Source: DATGMS01 sp040905145 (lineage in GTDB: Bacteria; Bacteroidota; Bacteroidia; Cytophagales; Cyclobacteriaceae). From it: 34,571 nt of DNA. This document shows positions 1 through 8,384 of this stretch, piece after piece (within the stretch, counting starts at the first letter, position 1; every line of letters starts with the position of its first letter). The notes beneath the pieces were generated by a model. That model ran no database searches and was not told where the DNA came from. It saw nothing but the letters and a program-made list of their open reading frames with translations. Where the stretch lies: the NCBI GenBank assembly GCA_040905145.1, contig JBBDSC010000130.1:1-34571 (forward strand), read 5' to 3'. Position numbers and translations under genes: made by a program.

Positions 1-160
1 TACTGGGAACACAGCCAGTATTAAGGCATTCCCCGCCAATTTTATCGGCATGTTTGTCTATCAGCAAAACTCTAAAGCCCAATTCCAACATACCAAGTGC
101 CGCACCAAGGCCCCCCGAGCCGGCACCTATTACTATTAAATCGTAATTTTGGTTGGGCAT
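1..160 (-). CDS. FAD-dependent pyridine nucleotide-disulfide oxidoreductase, N-terminal part (runs off the left edge)
   Basis: Reading the minus strand from the ATG at 158-160 gives 53 residues with no stop before the window edge. The start reads MPNQNYDLIVIGAGSGG, a Rossmann FAD-binding fold with the GxGxxG dinucleotide motif at residues 12-17. A redox disulfide motif CLNTGC follows (Cys45 and Cys50) and then VPS. Both are hallmarks of class I pyridine nucleotide-disulfide oxidoreductases (dihydrolipoamide dehydrogenase, mercuric reductase, glutathione reductase and relatives). These are cytosolic flavoenzymes that pass electrons from NAD(P)H through FAD to the disulfide. The substrate-specific C-terminal half lies outside the window, so the exact enzyme cannot be named; a mercuric-reductase-like protein is one option. 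A degenerate reading frame ends 6 bases upstream, which suggests the gene was once the second gene of an operon. Confidence 0.9.
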   Translation of the reverse strand, partial: MPNQNYDLIVIGAGSGGLGAALGMLELGFRVLLIDKHADKIGGECLNTGCVPS

Positions 161-166
161 TTGTGA

Positions 167-372
167 CTATAATTTTTTCCAAAAAGCAGGAGGTTTATAT
201 TCTTTCTTAGAAGCTTCTTCAGAATTAGCCTTTCCATATCCTGCACCTGATTTTATTTCACATTCAATTCGTCGTAAAGCTGAAGAAATTCATCCTTCAG
301 GTCTGGCAGCCGTGGAAGGTCAAGATCTTTCAGTTCAGCATTTATCTTCTTCGCTGCTTCGGAGTTTAATCT
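167..372 (-). pseudogene. Decayed coding remnant upstream of the disulfide reductase
   Basis: Two overlapping open stretches in different minus-strand frames look like one gene tail broken by a frameshift. One reads LNSEAAKKINAELKDLDLP and continues to DELNVK-stop. The other ends EASKKEYKPPAFWKKL-stop at 167-169, six bases before the reductase start. The composition (Lys, Glu, regular hydrophobics) looks like protein rather than random sequence. I do not recognise the family. In-frame stops further upstream rule out an intact gene. It may be only chance open sequence. Confidence 0.35.
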
Positions 373-535
373 CTATGATAATTTTCTTTTATCCTCTGCC
401 GTATTGTAGTTATAAAAAACGCTCTTTCTCTCTTTTTGTACTCCTCTTTACATCTTCTACAATAAACATACCCACGACATCTAATTTTGATACGGAATGA
501 TTAATGGGCTTATTTTTGCTTGCTTTTAGCAATAA

Positions 536-670
536 GAGGGTAACTATTTTACCGAAGCAACCGCTGAGTATGAAGACCTTTATAAACAGCCCAAGGTCCT
601 GCGCCAACTGCAAATCCAATGGGAAAAATGGTTGGAACAAAATAAGGCCCCTATGCCTGGAAACAATTAA
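536..670 (+). pseudogene. Sulfatase-like C-terminal tail, remnant
   Basis: An open stretch after an in-frame stop reads EGNYFTEATAEYEDLYKQP and then a helix ending QWEKWLEQNKAPMPGNN-stop (TAA 668-670). The pattern 'L..QW.KW......P' close to the stop is typical of the extreme C-terminus of alkaline-phosphatase-superfamily sulfatases of Bacteroidota. Nothing upstream in this frame continues the protein and the catalytic C/S-x-P-x-R region is absent. Only a scrap of about 44 codons therefore survives. The family assignment rests on a short tail and is tentative. Confidence 0.4.
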
Positions 671-737
671 TGATACAAGAAATCTGTCAAAAGGTGAAAC
701 ATCATTTTAGGTAATTATCCTCATATTTTACCAAAAA

Positions 738-886
738 TTAATACTGTGATTTCCACCATTCAAAATTACTTTCATATAAATACTCCTTCATCCATTCTTC
801 CAATCCGATATCACGTCTCTCCAATACATGACGGGTAAAGGGCAATACTGTTTTACAGCCTTAAAATCCTTTGTGTCCAATCCCAT
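738..886 (-). pseudogene. Unidentified C-terminal gene remnant
   Basis: The minus strand from an ATG at 884-886 reads MGLDTKDFKAVKQYC. After a one-base shift it continues as LPFTRHVLERRDIG and ends EYLYESNFEWWKSQY-stop (738-740). The two frames join naturally into one amphipathic C-terminus, so this looks like a frameshifted gene end. I do not recognise the family. It lies just 7 bases beyond the SusD1 stop codon on the same strand. Confidence 0.35.
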
Positions 887-893
887 AAATTAG

Positions 894-2393
894 TTAGTCT
901 GCAAGTAATGGATTTATTTGAACTTCCCTTAGCGGAATTGGAAAAGGTAAATAATCAGATTTTACAACAGCCCCGCTAGGCAATTCGAAACCAACTATAG
1001 GCACAAATTCATTTTGTTTTGAATCATAGATCATCTGTGTCCGAACAATATCGAAATAGGTTTTATTTTCAGCGCCCAATTCCCAATATCTTTGCTTCCA
1101 TACTTCTTCCCTGAACTCATCTTTGCTTAATGCTGAAACTGGGGATAAACCAGCCCTTTCTCTAATATCATTTACAGCTTTGTATGCAGTCGCATTCGGA
1201 CTCCCATCAGTTTCGTTCTGTGCTTCAGCAAAGGTTAGCAAAACATCTGCATATCTTAACATTGGAAAATTTTTTCCACTTCCTGGGTTAGTTTCTAATA
1301 TCCCTTTGTCAAAAAATTTATATATTGCCCATGGGAAATTATATGTTTCTCCATTAGTTGTAAAACTGTTATAGAAGAACCCTCTATTATTTCTTCCTCT
1401 TAAATCAGCAGGGTCAAAACTGTCCAAATAATTGGAGTCTGGGTAAAATCCTCCAAATTGCAAAAATCCAGTATTAGTGAAAACTACTTCTTTGGGAAGA
1501 AAGTAATTATTTAAACTTGATGGAAAATCTGGATAGTCGTAATTCAAATCCCAAATATGTTCCTCGGTATTATCGTAAGCAGAGTTATTTAACTTATCAA
1601 ACCAAGTTAAGGCCGCGTCACTTTGAAAAAGTGAAAATGAATTACCATTTATGACTTCTATCGCTTCCATTTTTGCGAACACCATTGCAGAGTCATCATT
1701 TAAAGGGTATCCAGCCATACTTAAGTAGACCTTAGCCAATAATGTTTGAGCAGCCCCTGAAGATACTCTTCCATTGCCTTCGGGGGTCACATACTTTATA
1801 TTCCCTTTAGCATATATTAAATCTGGAACAATTGCTGTTTCATAAATTTCTTTGATTGAAGTTTTTGGAAGCAATCCATCATTGCTAGGTGATTTAGTAG
1901 GTGTAAGCTTTAATGGGACATCACCAAAAATATTTACTAGATAATAGTAATAATATGCTCTTAAAAATCTTGCCTCTCCCAGAACACTGTTTTTGTCAAT
2001 TTCATTCAAAAAATCAACATTTGGTATGCTATTAATAACCACATTGGCCGACTCTATTCCCTTATAACAGTTCTCCCAAAAATTCAAGGTATAGGAACTC
2101 CCCGAAGAATTTGTAAGGTCATAATAAAATCCTGTCTCTGGCCATTGTGATACATTGTTCCATTGGCCTGTTATCATTTCCAACATGGCCATGGGCATAT
2201 CGTCAAATCCACTTTTATTATAAGGGCTATAAAGGAATGCATAAATTCCATTAACTGCGGAGATCAAGTCTGCCTCTGTTTTATAAAAATTTTCATTGGT
2301 CTGCAAACTGCGTGCATCTTCTTCCAGAAAATCTTCACAAGATGAAAGATTAAATGTGATAAATATTAATATTATATACTTTTTCATTTCCAA
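894..2393 (-). CDS. RagB/SusD family nutrient-uptake outer-membrane lipoprotein (SusD1)
   Basis: The protein has 499 residues. The N-terminus is a lipoprotein signal, with a hydrophobic core followed by LSSC and the lipidated Cys at residue 19. It is then surface-anchored at the outer membrane. EDFLEEDARSLQTNENFYKT is the usual SusD opening, and a TPR-like region includes GEARFLRAYYYYYLVNIFGD. The later segment MLRYADVLLTFAEAQNE, with VNDIRERAGL, is diagnostic of the RagB/SusD family. SusD proteins bind glycan or peptide over the mouth of the SusC channel. The start is ME-MKK; the Met at residue 3 would serve equally. SusC1 lies immediately upstream, with its stop six bases before this start, so the two form one transcript and one complex. 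Length and domain order are normal. The ligand cannot be read from the sequence. Confidence 0.95.
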   Translation of the reverse strand: MEMKKYIILIFITFNLSSCEDFLEEDARSLQTNENFYKTEADLISAVNGIYAFLYSPYNKSGFDDMPMAMLEMITGQWNNVSQWPETGFYYDLTNSSGSSYTLNFWENCYKGIESANVVINSIPNVDFLNEIDKNSVLGEARFLRAYYYYYLVNIFGDVPLKLTPTKSPSNDGLLPKTSIKEIYETAIVPDLIYAKGNIKYVTPEGNGRVSSGAAQTLLAKVYLSMAGYPLNDDSAMVFAKMEAIEVINGNSFSLFQSDAALTWFDKLNNSAYDNTEEHIWDLNYDYPDFPSSLNNYFLPKEVVFTNTGFLQFGGFYPDSNYLDSFDPADLRGRNNRGFFYNSFTTNGETYNFPWAIYKFFDKGILETNPGSGKNFPMLRYADVLLTFAEAQNETDGSPNATAYKAVNDIRERAGLSPVSALSKDEFREEVWKQRYWELGAENKTYFDIVRTQMIYDSKQNEFVPIVGFELPSGAVVKSDYLPFPIPLREVQINPLLAD

Positions 2394-2399
2394 TCGTAG

Positions 2400-5300
2400 T
2401 TAAAAGTTAAAATTAATTCCAAAAGTGTAGGTGCGGGGTCTTGGGGTACCATAAAAGGTTTGTCCTTGTTGTGCATACCCTCCTCCAAAAGATGAAGCTT
2501 CCGGATCAAAATCCCTAGTGTGTGCAATTAAGAAAAAGTTGTCAAGATTAAAATATAATTTTGAGTTCCTTAATCCCAATTTGTTAGAGAGGTCGGAAGG
2601 TAAATTATAGCTTAAGTTTAGATTTCTTCCCCTTACAAAAGAACCATCTTCCATCCAATGGCTATCCGCAAAACTACCAAAATCCGTACCCCAAGGATCT
2701 GAAGCCATACGTAACGCGGGCACCATAGTATTTTGATTTTCCGGTGTCCATGCATCTTTTAGTACTGTAGCATAACCACTGGCATACCAGGTTCTATCCT
2801 CTACCGTAAGTGCCGCAACATTCTCTAGCTTGTTGCCTTGTCGAATTTGGACATCCACCCCCAGATCCCAGTTTTTATATCTTATCGAGGTGGAAAGCGT
2901 CATATCATAATCGCCAAAAGGACTTCCTAAAAACTTCATATCGTCATTGTCAAATTGACCATCATTGTTTAGGTCATGCCGTTTAATATCCCCAGGCCGC
3001 TTACCGTATCTGGCAGCTTCAGTTTCTTCCTCCGTACCCCAAGTACCTAATCTTTCAATACCGATAAAGGATCCCATAGGTTTGCCTACTCTTAAAATGG
3101 TTGCGGCACCTAGAAAACCAGAAGAAATTACATCCGCATCGTTGTCTCCTAAAGCAAGCACTTTGTTTTGATTCTTTGAAAATATAGCGCTCATATTCCA
3201 ATTAATATCATTTTTCCTAATGATATCTCCTGAAAGCGCCATTTCAATTCCTTTATTCTCAACACTTCCTATATTTGTTGTTACGGAAAAGAATCCAGAT
3301 ACAAGTGATACGGGTACATTGAACAATAGATCCGTAGTTTTCTTTTTATACCAATCAGCAGTAAGTGATATTCTGTCATTAAACATTCTAATATCTACAC
3401 CAATGTTTAATTGGGCCGTTTTCTCCCATCTTAAATCCGAATTTGGAGGTCCACCGATTCCGGAGCCTTTAACAACCTGATTATTTAGATTTATTGTGTA
3501 ATTCCCAACTGTACCAAGAGAAGAATATGGATTAGGTGAGTTCCCCGTTAGCCCATAACTGCCTCTAATTTTAAAAAATGAAAATATTTTTGATATAATT
3601 TGACTGTTAGCAAAAGCGTTTTCATTTGACAAGATCCAACCTACGGCACCAGAGGGGAAGAAGGCATATTTGTTATCTGCACCAAACACGGATGATCCGT
3701 CGTATCGTGAACTGGCTGTAATTATATACTTCTCATCAAATACATAATTTAACCGACCGAAAAAAGAATTTGTAGAAGTGGCGCTGTAACCTGAACTTAC
3801 GCTGGATGGTTGAGACCCAACTCCTAAATTGTTGTATTTATAAAAATCCGTTGTATATCCCGAAGTTGAGGCGCCCAATGAATTGCTGTAGGTTGACGAC
3901 CACTGTGCTCCTATAACTCCATTAATATTATGCTTATTTTGAATAACTTTATTAAAAGTAAAAAAATTATCTGAGGTCCAAATAGAGGTACGACTAGCAT
4001 TCCCGCTTGCATTTCCTAATCCATCTCCATCTATGTTAGTAAAGGTATTCCAGTCGTAACTAAGGTTTGAAATTGCTTCGTTGGTATAAATTGATTTAAA
4101 ATCTAATCCGTCTATAAGGTTTAGGTTTGCAAATGCGGTAAAACGTAAGTTCGACGTCTTAACAGGAGAACTACCCAAAGAATTATTTGATTGTGCTACG
4201 GGATTATTCCCTTGTGGATAATATTGCTGTGGAACTCCATTGATACTGTATCCCCAATCCCTATATGTAGAAAATCTTCCATCTGGAAACTGTACAGGCA
4301 GTATAGGTGGCGTCTCTATCAAAGTTCTTGCTAAGTTCAAGCCACCGGTACCTGTATTACTACGAATTTGTTGGTTTACTGACCATCCATTGAGTTCACC
4401 ACCGACAGTTAACCGATTATTTACATCATATTCCGTATTAATACGATAGGTTGCTTTTTTTTGGAAATCCATCTTGAAAAGTCCTCTTTCATCATTTAAC
4501 CCCAAGAATATACCAGTCTGAGATTTTTCTGTTCCGTGAGTAATGGATAAGTGGTTATGGGTTGAATAAGATGTTCCCACAGCTTCATCCTGCCAATCTG
4601 TGTCGTAGATAGGATTGTTGTTTTCATCAAACAGTAGAGGGTAATCAGAATGGAGTCTCGGCTCTATGGTTGTGGCATAGGGTCCTCTGTCTGGATCATA
4701 TTCCCACATCCTTTTAAATAGTTCCATATAACCATGCGCATTCAACATTTCAATTCTTCTAGCTTGAACACCCATACTTATACTTCCATTGTATGCTATA
4801 TTAAAACCGCCTCCCTTGGCTTTTTTTGTAGTAAATAGTATTACACCATTGCTTCCCTTTGCCCCATAAATGGCCGTGGCTGAAGCATCTTTAAGGACTG
4901 AAACTGATTCGAAATCAGAAGGGTGATAACCAGAAATATTAGTAGTTATGACACCGTCAACCAGTATTAAAGGAGTGTTTGATCCATTAATAGAAGAAAA
5001 ACCACGTATATTAAAACTCACATCCCCGCCGGGACTACCATTGTTATTATAGATGTTCAAGCCAGGCACCTTTGCTTGCAAAGCTTGAAGAGGATTGGTT
5101 ACAACTCTTGATTCAAGCTCTTCTGTTGAAACATTGCTTATGGCACTTGTTAGGTCTGATCGTTTTACAGTACCATAACCAACCACCACAACCTCATCTA
5201 GACTATTGTCACCTTCTTCTAAAATTATATTTATTTTTTCTTGACCATCAACATTTATTTCTTTATTAGCGTAACCTAGATAGGAGATTATTAGAATAGC

Positions 5301-5606
5301 ATTGTTATTGGACACTGATAGCGTAAAATTTCCATCAACATCAGTAATTGTACCGTTTTCAGTATTTTTTTCGAGAATAGTCGCACCAGGCAATGGAGCG
5401 CCTTTATTATCCTTTATCGTTCCGGTAATCCTAAAATCCTGATAAAGACGCTCGTCAATAAACACTTTTTTGATTTCTAATTCTACAGGAGGGTAGTTAC
5501 GCTCAATGATTGATCCTTCACCTTTAGTTTTATATGAAGTGCAAATAAACACTAAGGCAAGGAGTAGGTATATTTTCTTTTTTAAGATTAGAAATGTTTT
5601 TTTCAT
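2400..5606 (-). CDS. SusC/RagA family TonB-linked outer-membrane protein (SusC1)
   Basis: The protein has 1068 residues. An N-terminal signal (MKKTFLILKKKIYLLLALVF) is followed by a carboxypeptidase-D regulatory-like beta-sandwich from about residue 59 (ITGTIKDNKGAPLPGATI). Next come the signature DEVVVVGYGTVKRSD at 137-151 and the TonB plug with LILVDGV and VLKDASATAIYGAKGSNGVI. The rest is a 22-strand-type barrel ending in YTFGINFNF, with the terminal aromatic residue used for outer-membrane insertion. It imports oligomers across the outer membrane with energy from TonB/ExbBD, with SusD1 as the lid. A LacI-type palindrome lies 141 bases upstream of the start, next to a ruined LacI gene. Control by that regulator is inferred to have existed. 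The gene looks visibly more AT-rich than the SusC2 locus. Confidence 0.95.
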   Translation of the reverse strand: MKKTFLILKKKIYLLLALVFICTSYKTKGEGSIIERNYPPVELEIKKVFIDERLYQDFRITGTIKDNKGAPLPGATILEKNTENGTITDVDGNFTLSVSNNNAILIISYLGYANKEINVDGQEKINIILEEGDNSLDEVVVVGYGTVKRSDLTSAISNVSTEELESRVVTNPLQALQAKVPGLNIYNNNGSPGGDVSFNIRGFSSINGSNTPLILVDGVITTNISGYHPSDFESVSVLKDASATAIYGAKGSNGVILFTTKKAKGGGFNIAYNGSISMGVQARRIEMLNAHGYMELFKRMWEYDPDRGPYATTIEPRLHSDYPLLFDENNNPIYDTDWQDEAVGTSYSTHNHLSITHGTEKSQTGIFLGLNDERGLFKMDFQKKATYRINTEYDVNNRLTVGGELNGWSVNQQIRSNTGTGGLNLARTLIETPPILPVQFPDGRFSTYRDWGYSINGVPQQYYPQGNNPVAQSNNSLGSSPVKTSNLRFTAFANLNLIDGLDFKSIYTNEAISNLSYDWNTFTNIDGDGLGNASGNASRTSIWTSDNFFTFNKVIQNKHNINGVIGAQWSSTYSNSLGASTSGYTTDFYKYNNLGVGSQPSSVSSGYSATSTNSFFGRLNYVFDEKYIITASSRYDGSSVFGADNKYAFFPSGAVGWILSNENAFANSQIISKIFSFFKIRGSYGLTGNSPNPYSSLGTVGNYTINLNNQVVKGSGIGGPPNSDLRWEKTAQLNIGVDIRMFNDRISLTADWYKKKTTDLLFNVPVSLVSGFFSVTTNIGSVENKGIEMALSGDIIRKNDINWNMSAIFSKNQNKVLALGDNDADVISSGFLGAATILRVGKPMGSFIGIERLGTWGTEEETEAARYGKRPGDIKRHDLNNDGQFDNDDMKFLGSPFGDYDMTLSTSIRYKNWDLGVDVQIRQGNKLENVAALTVEDRTWYASGYATVLKDAWTPENQNTMVPALRMASDPWGTDFGSFADSHWMEDGSFVRGRNLNLSYNLPSDLSNKLGLRNSKLYFNLDNFFLIAHTRDFDPEASSFGGGYAQQGQTFYGTPRPRTYTFGINFNF

Positions 5607-5746
5607 AATAGGATTTTTGGGTGTTGTTAATTCAATTAAAGGAAATTTTTTATTTTACCGTTATTAAGTCATTTTAATGCGATTCTTAATTTCCGGAGCA
5701 CAATTTATATTCTTCTCATTAAAAAACGTTTAGGCTCTTAACTAGG

Positions 5747-5760
5747 CTAAATCGGTTTAG
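5747..5760. promoter_or_regulatory. LacI-type operator upstream of susC1
   Basis: CTAAATCGGTTTAG is a near-perfect 14-base inverted repeat around a central CG, the usual architecture of LacI/GalR operators. It sits 141 bases upstream of the SusC1 start and 57 bases beyond the 3' end of the broken LacI gene. It matches the site at 6766-6779 in 12 of 14 positions. A partial third site, AAAAAACGTTTAGG at 5721-5734, carries the same CCTAAAC half-site on the minus strand. Binding is inferred. Confidence 0.55.
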
Positions 5761-5816
5761 GTAGATTGGTATAAATATTATTTCAACCTATCTTCAAATT
5801 ATTCCACATGATTTCC

Positions 5817-6753
5817 TTATTTTAAGTTTAGATTTAAGTATTTTTTCATTTCCATATCCGTATTCTTTCCCTCTATTTCATTTATCAAAATTTCTATTGA
5901 AATAACCCAATGTCTTTTACCAGCTGAATAATAGAAGTAATCGGTGAGTCCATTACCTCAAAGGCCTTCAATTCATCAAAACTTACAATAGCCACTTTCT
6001 GTGGAACTTTTACTTTTAACCTTTTTAATTCTCTTAAACCAGCAGATGTTAGATAATGGGTTGAAATCATGATAGAATCTACAGAATTGGGGAATCTCAC
6101 TAGTTCTACTACTGCTAATCGGATTTCATTTTCATAATTCTCCGGGCTTAACTCCTTAATCATTTCGTTAATGGATTCATTTTTAAAGTTGAGGCTTTAA
6201 GGTTATAAAACCGATTTTGCGCCTCCCCAGTTGTAACAAATGCTCAGTGACTGTTTTTAATCCATTAAAATGTCTACAATGACGAAGTGGGTTTCACTTT
6301 CTGGGTAATGCCTATCAATCAAGACAAAAGGATTTATCATCCTTTAGTGATTGAATATCACTTAGGTTTTGCTGCGTTAATGCAATTAAACCTTCTACTT
6401 GACGGTTAAGCATTGACCGGATTAATTCTGCCTTCTTTTGGGGATTCTCATTGGAGCTACTAAAATAACATTGTACCCAAGCTTTTTCGCTTTCAGTTCC
6501 ACGTAACTTGCTATTTATAAAAAGGTATCCGAAATATTCGGGATAATCAATTCTATAGTTTCATTTTTACCTCTACTTAGGCCCAGTGCAAGTTGATTGG
6601 AAACATAATTAAACTTCCTAGCATACTCAATAATCCTTTCCTAGGTTTCCTTACTACTCTTGTTTTCATCTCCCTTATTGTTCAGCACCAATGATACAGC
6701 GGTTTTTGAGACATTAATTTTTCTGCGATTTCTTTTAAAGATACTTTTACCAT
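5817..6753 (-). pseudogene. LacI/GalR-family transcriptional regulator, disrupted
   Basis: From an ATG at 6751-6753 the minus strand reads MVKVSLKEIAEKL. After a lost base it continues with SKTAVSLVLNNKGDENK, the LacI helix-turn-helix and hinge. Then come IIEYARKFNYVSNQLALGLS and LIIPNISDTF, which open the periplasmic-binding-like sugar domain. Further fragments in several frames follow: QLGRRKIGFITL, then VPQKVAIVSFDELKAFEVMD and SPITSII, then EILINEIEGKNTDME to a stop at 5817-5819. I count at least four frameshifts plus in-frame stops (for example CAG to TAG after SSKET), so no functional repressor can be made. The span of about 312 codons is slightly short for LacI proteins. It lies upstream of susC1 on the same strand. 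Such regulators commonly control neighbouring Sus-like loci. Confidence 0.9.
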
Positions 6754-6765
6754 GGCATCAAGCGA

Positions 6766-6779
6766 TTAAATTGGTTTAG
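6766..6779. promoter_or_regulatory. LacI-type operator in front of the LacI pseudogene
   Basis: TTAAATTGGTTTAG ends 13 bases upstream of the LacI start codon. It differs from the site upstream of susC1 at two positions only. Read on the minus strand, the two share the 13-base core CTAAACCRATTTA. An operator directly before the regulator's own start fits autoregulation (inferred). Confidence 0.5.
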
Positions 6780-7707
6780 CTATTGGAAATTTATTAAATT
6801 GATATATATGCATCAATATATCATGTAAATACATTCAATCGTAGTAAAACTCTCTTTAATCAAAATATTAGCTATGCTGATTTAGTGGTTTCAATATTGC
6901 ATAATTATTTTAATTTGGAAAGCTTTTATTTATTTTTATCTATTAAAATCTGACAAAATAAAAGTTGCTATTAATTTAATATTAGAATAGTTCCATTTAA
7001 AGTCACAATTTTGAAATCCCAGACTTTATGTCTCGTTTTATCCCAACCAAGAATACTTTTAATGGTATTGTTTTCAGCCTCCAGCTTCACATACCTATCA
7101 TAAGCTTAAACCTTAATGGGCTAATGGTTTTAAATCATTTGATTTTAGTTAAAAACTTGAATAAAGACATCCCAATCCAGTTATCTTCAGTTCTCTTTTG
7201 ATCTATCACTTCAGCAGTGCAAATTAACTGTTGTTAACTATCATTCGTGATATTATATTAACAAAAACATCCTCTATATTAACCTGGCATAGGAAAACCG
7301 ATAAATCCGGCCCGACGGCTGCACTTGTCGTTGAATTTTAGGCAAATTTGTAAACTGAATCTGACTATAAAAAAAATAGAAATTCACGATACACAACAAG
7401 GGACATATGCTCTGGCTTTAAATGATCCAAGATTTTAATCTATGATGGTCTACCGCCTGCTGTAGTTCAAATGGATTACTGCCGTTGTTATCCATTACCT
7501 AAAAATGACCGGACAGATGTAAAATAAATCTCCTTTATCCTTTACACATAAACGGCCATTTCATGAAAGAAACTGTAATGCAGATCAAGCATTTTTTCTA
7601 TCAAGGTGAATTTTATTATGGGATTTATGTTTTAAAATTTTAAGATTTTTAATAAAAACTCAATTTTATAAATCACCCAAATAACAAGCTCCTTGGAACC
7701 TTATTGT
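6780..7707. other. Eroded intergenic sequence with short unrecognised coding-like scraps
   Basis: There is no gene of useful length here. Short open pieces look coding-like but cannot be assigned. On the minus strand about 6971-7105 reads YVKLEAENNTIKSILGW and then DKTRHKVWDFKIVTLNG to a stop. On the plus strand around 7435-7528, YDGLPPAVVQMDYCRCYP reads to a stop. The base composition is AT-rich with many stops. It probably holds the remains of genes lost from between the LacI gene and the ECF fragment. Confidence 0.4.
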
Positions 7708-7917
7708 ATGTACTCAGATGAGCAATTGCTCTAACTACTTAAAGGCGGTGATAGAAAAGCATTTGAATGTATCTTCAAGAAATACTGGCCACTGTCCAAT
7801 TCTAATAGAGAAAGGGATATGGTTCATTCTGCATCGATTGATGCATACCAATCCAACCGCAGGAGAAGGACCTTATATTCATGTAGTTATAAAATAGCAG
7901 CTGAACCTGGTGCATAA
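7708..7917 (+). pseudogene. RNA polymerase ECF sigma factor, N-terminal remnant
   Basis: From the ATG at 7708-7710 the reading is MYSDEQLL, a TAA stop at 7732-7734, then LLKGGDRKAFECIFKKYWP. The pattern DE-LL-LL-x-GD-x-AF-x-x-F-x-x-Y-W is the conserved start of region 2 in FecI-like ECF sigma factors of Bacteroidota. These are often coupled to anti-sigma factors and SusC transporters. After YWP the similarity is lost, although the frame stays open to the TAA at 7915-7917. The rest of region 2 and all of region 4 are missing. An internal stop plus a deletion make this a pseudogene. A partner anti-sigma gene was not seen. Confidence 0.55.
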
Positions 7918-7919
7918 AA

Positions 7920-8384
7920 GTGTCTAACTGGGAATTTTGGCCAACCCCCGTGGTATATTTCCCTGTATTCATTTATTATTTGTGGCTTTCCATCAAATCA
8001 CGTTCTTTTTTCTTCTTTAGCATGGCCAATCCACATATGGAAATGGGAGGCCTTTACGGTTCCTCAAAGTACAAACAACTTGATGTATTACCGGATCATT
8101 TGAAACCAAAAACACTTTTATTTGAAAAAGGAACCAGCATAGAAAAAGTTTTAGAAAAAATGTTTCTTTCTTACATCAACTGTCCATTTATTATCAAACC
8201 GGACCGGGCTGAAAGAGGGATTGGTGTTAAGTTGATTACCAAGCTTGCTGAACTCGAAAATAGTACCCCTATTTTGCAAGCTGATTATATTATTCAGGAA
8301 TATGTAGATTATCCCTTGAGGCCGGGGTGTTTTTTCACAGAATGCCTTATGAAAAAAAGGAGAGATCCCCTCATTGGTCATTAA
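7920..8384 (+). CDS. ATP-grasp protein (D-alanine-D-alanine ligase-like), N-terminal part of a frameshifted gene
   Basis: A GTG start at 7920 gives SNWEFWPTPVVYFPVFIYYL and then LWLSIKSRSFFFFSMANPHM. This tryptophan- and phenylalanine-rich opening is seen in a Bacteroidota family annotated as ATP-grasp or D-Ala-D-Ala ligase-like. The next part, INCPFIIKPDRAERGIGVKL, is the ATP-grasp lysine (IIKPD) with a glycine-containing loop, followed by YIIQEYVDYPLRPG. From residue 136 on, the translated tail is out of frame. A GGGG run at 8324-8327 looks one G short. The true continuation (VFFHRMPYEKK) runs in the next frame, and 8374-8958 continues the protein after a second lesion. The family's exact substrate is not known to me. 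Confidence 0.75.
   Translation: MSNWEFWPTPVVYFPVFIYYLWLSIKSRSFFFFSMANPHMEMGGLYGSSKYKQLDVLPDHLKPKTLLFEKGTSIEKVLEKMFLSYINCPFIIKPDRAERGIGVKLITKLAELENSTPILQADYIIQEYVDYPLRPGCFFTECLMKKRRDPLIGH

Noticed and set aside
153..500. 115-codon plus-strand ORF overlapping the reductase start
   Set aside because: It is antisense to the coding-like remnant at 167-372, its composition is unlike a real protein and no family is recognisable.
410..640. 76-codon minus-strand ORF
   Set aside because: It lies antisense to the sulfatase-like tail and shows no recognisable domain.
5894..6163. 89-codon ORF as an independent small gene
   Set aside because: It is only one open segment of the broken LacI gene, whose sequence continues on both sides in other frames.
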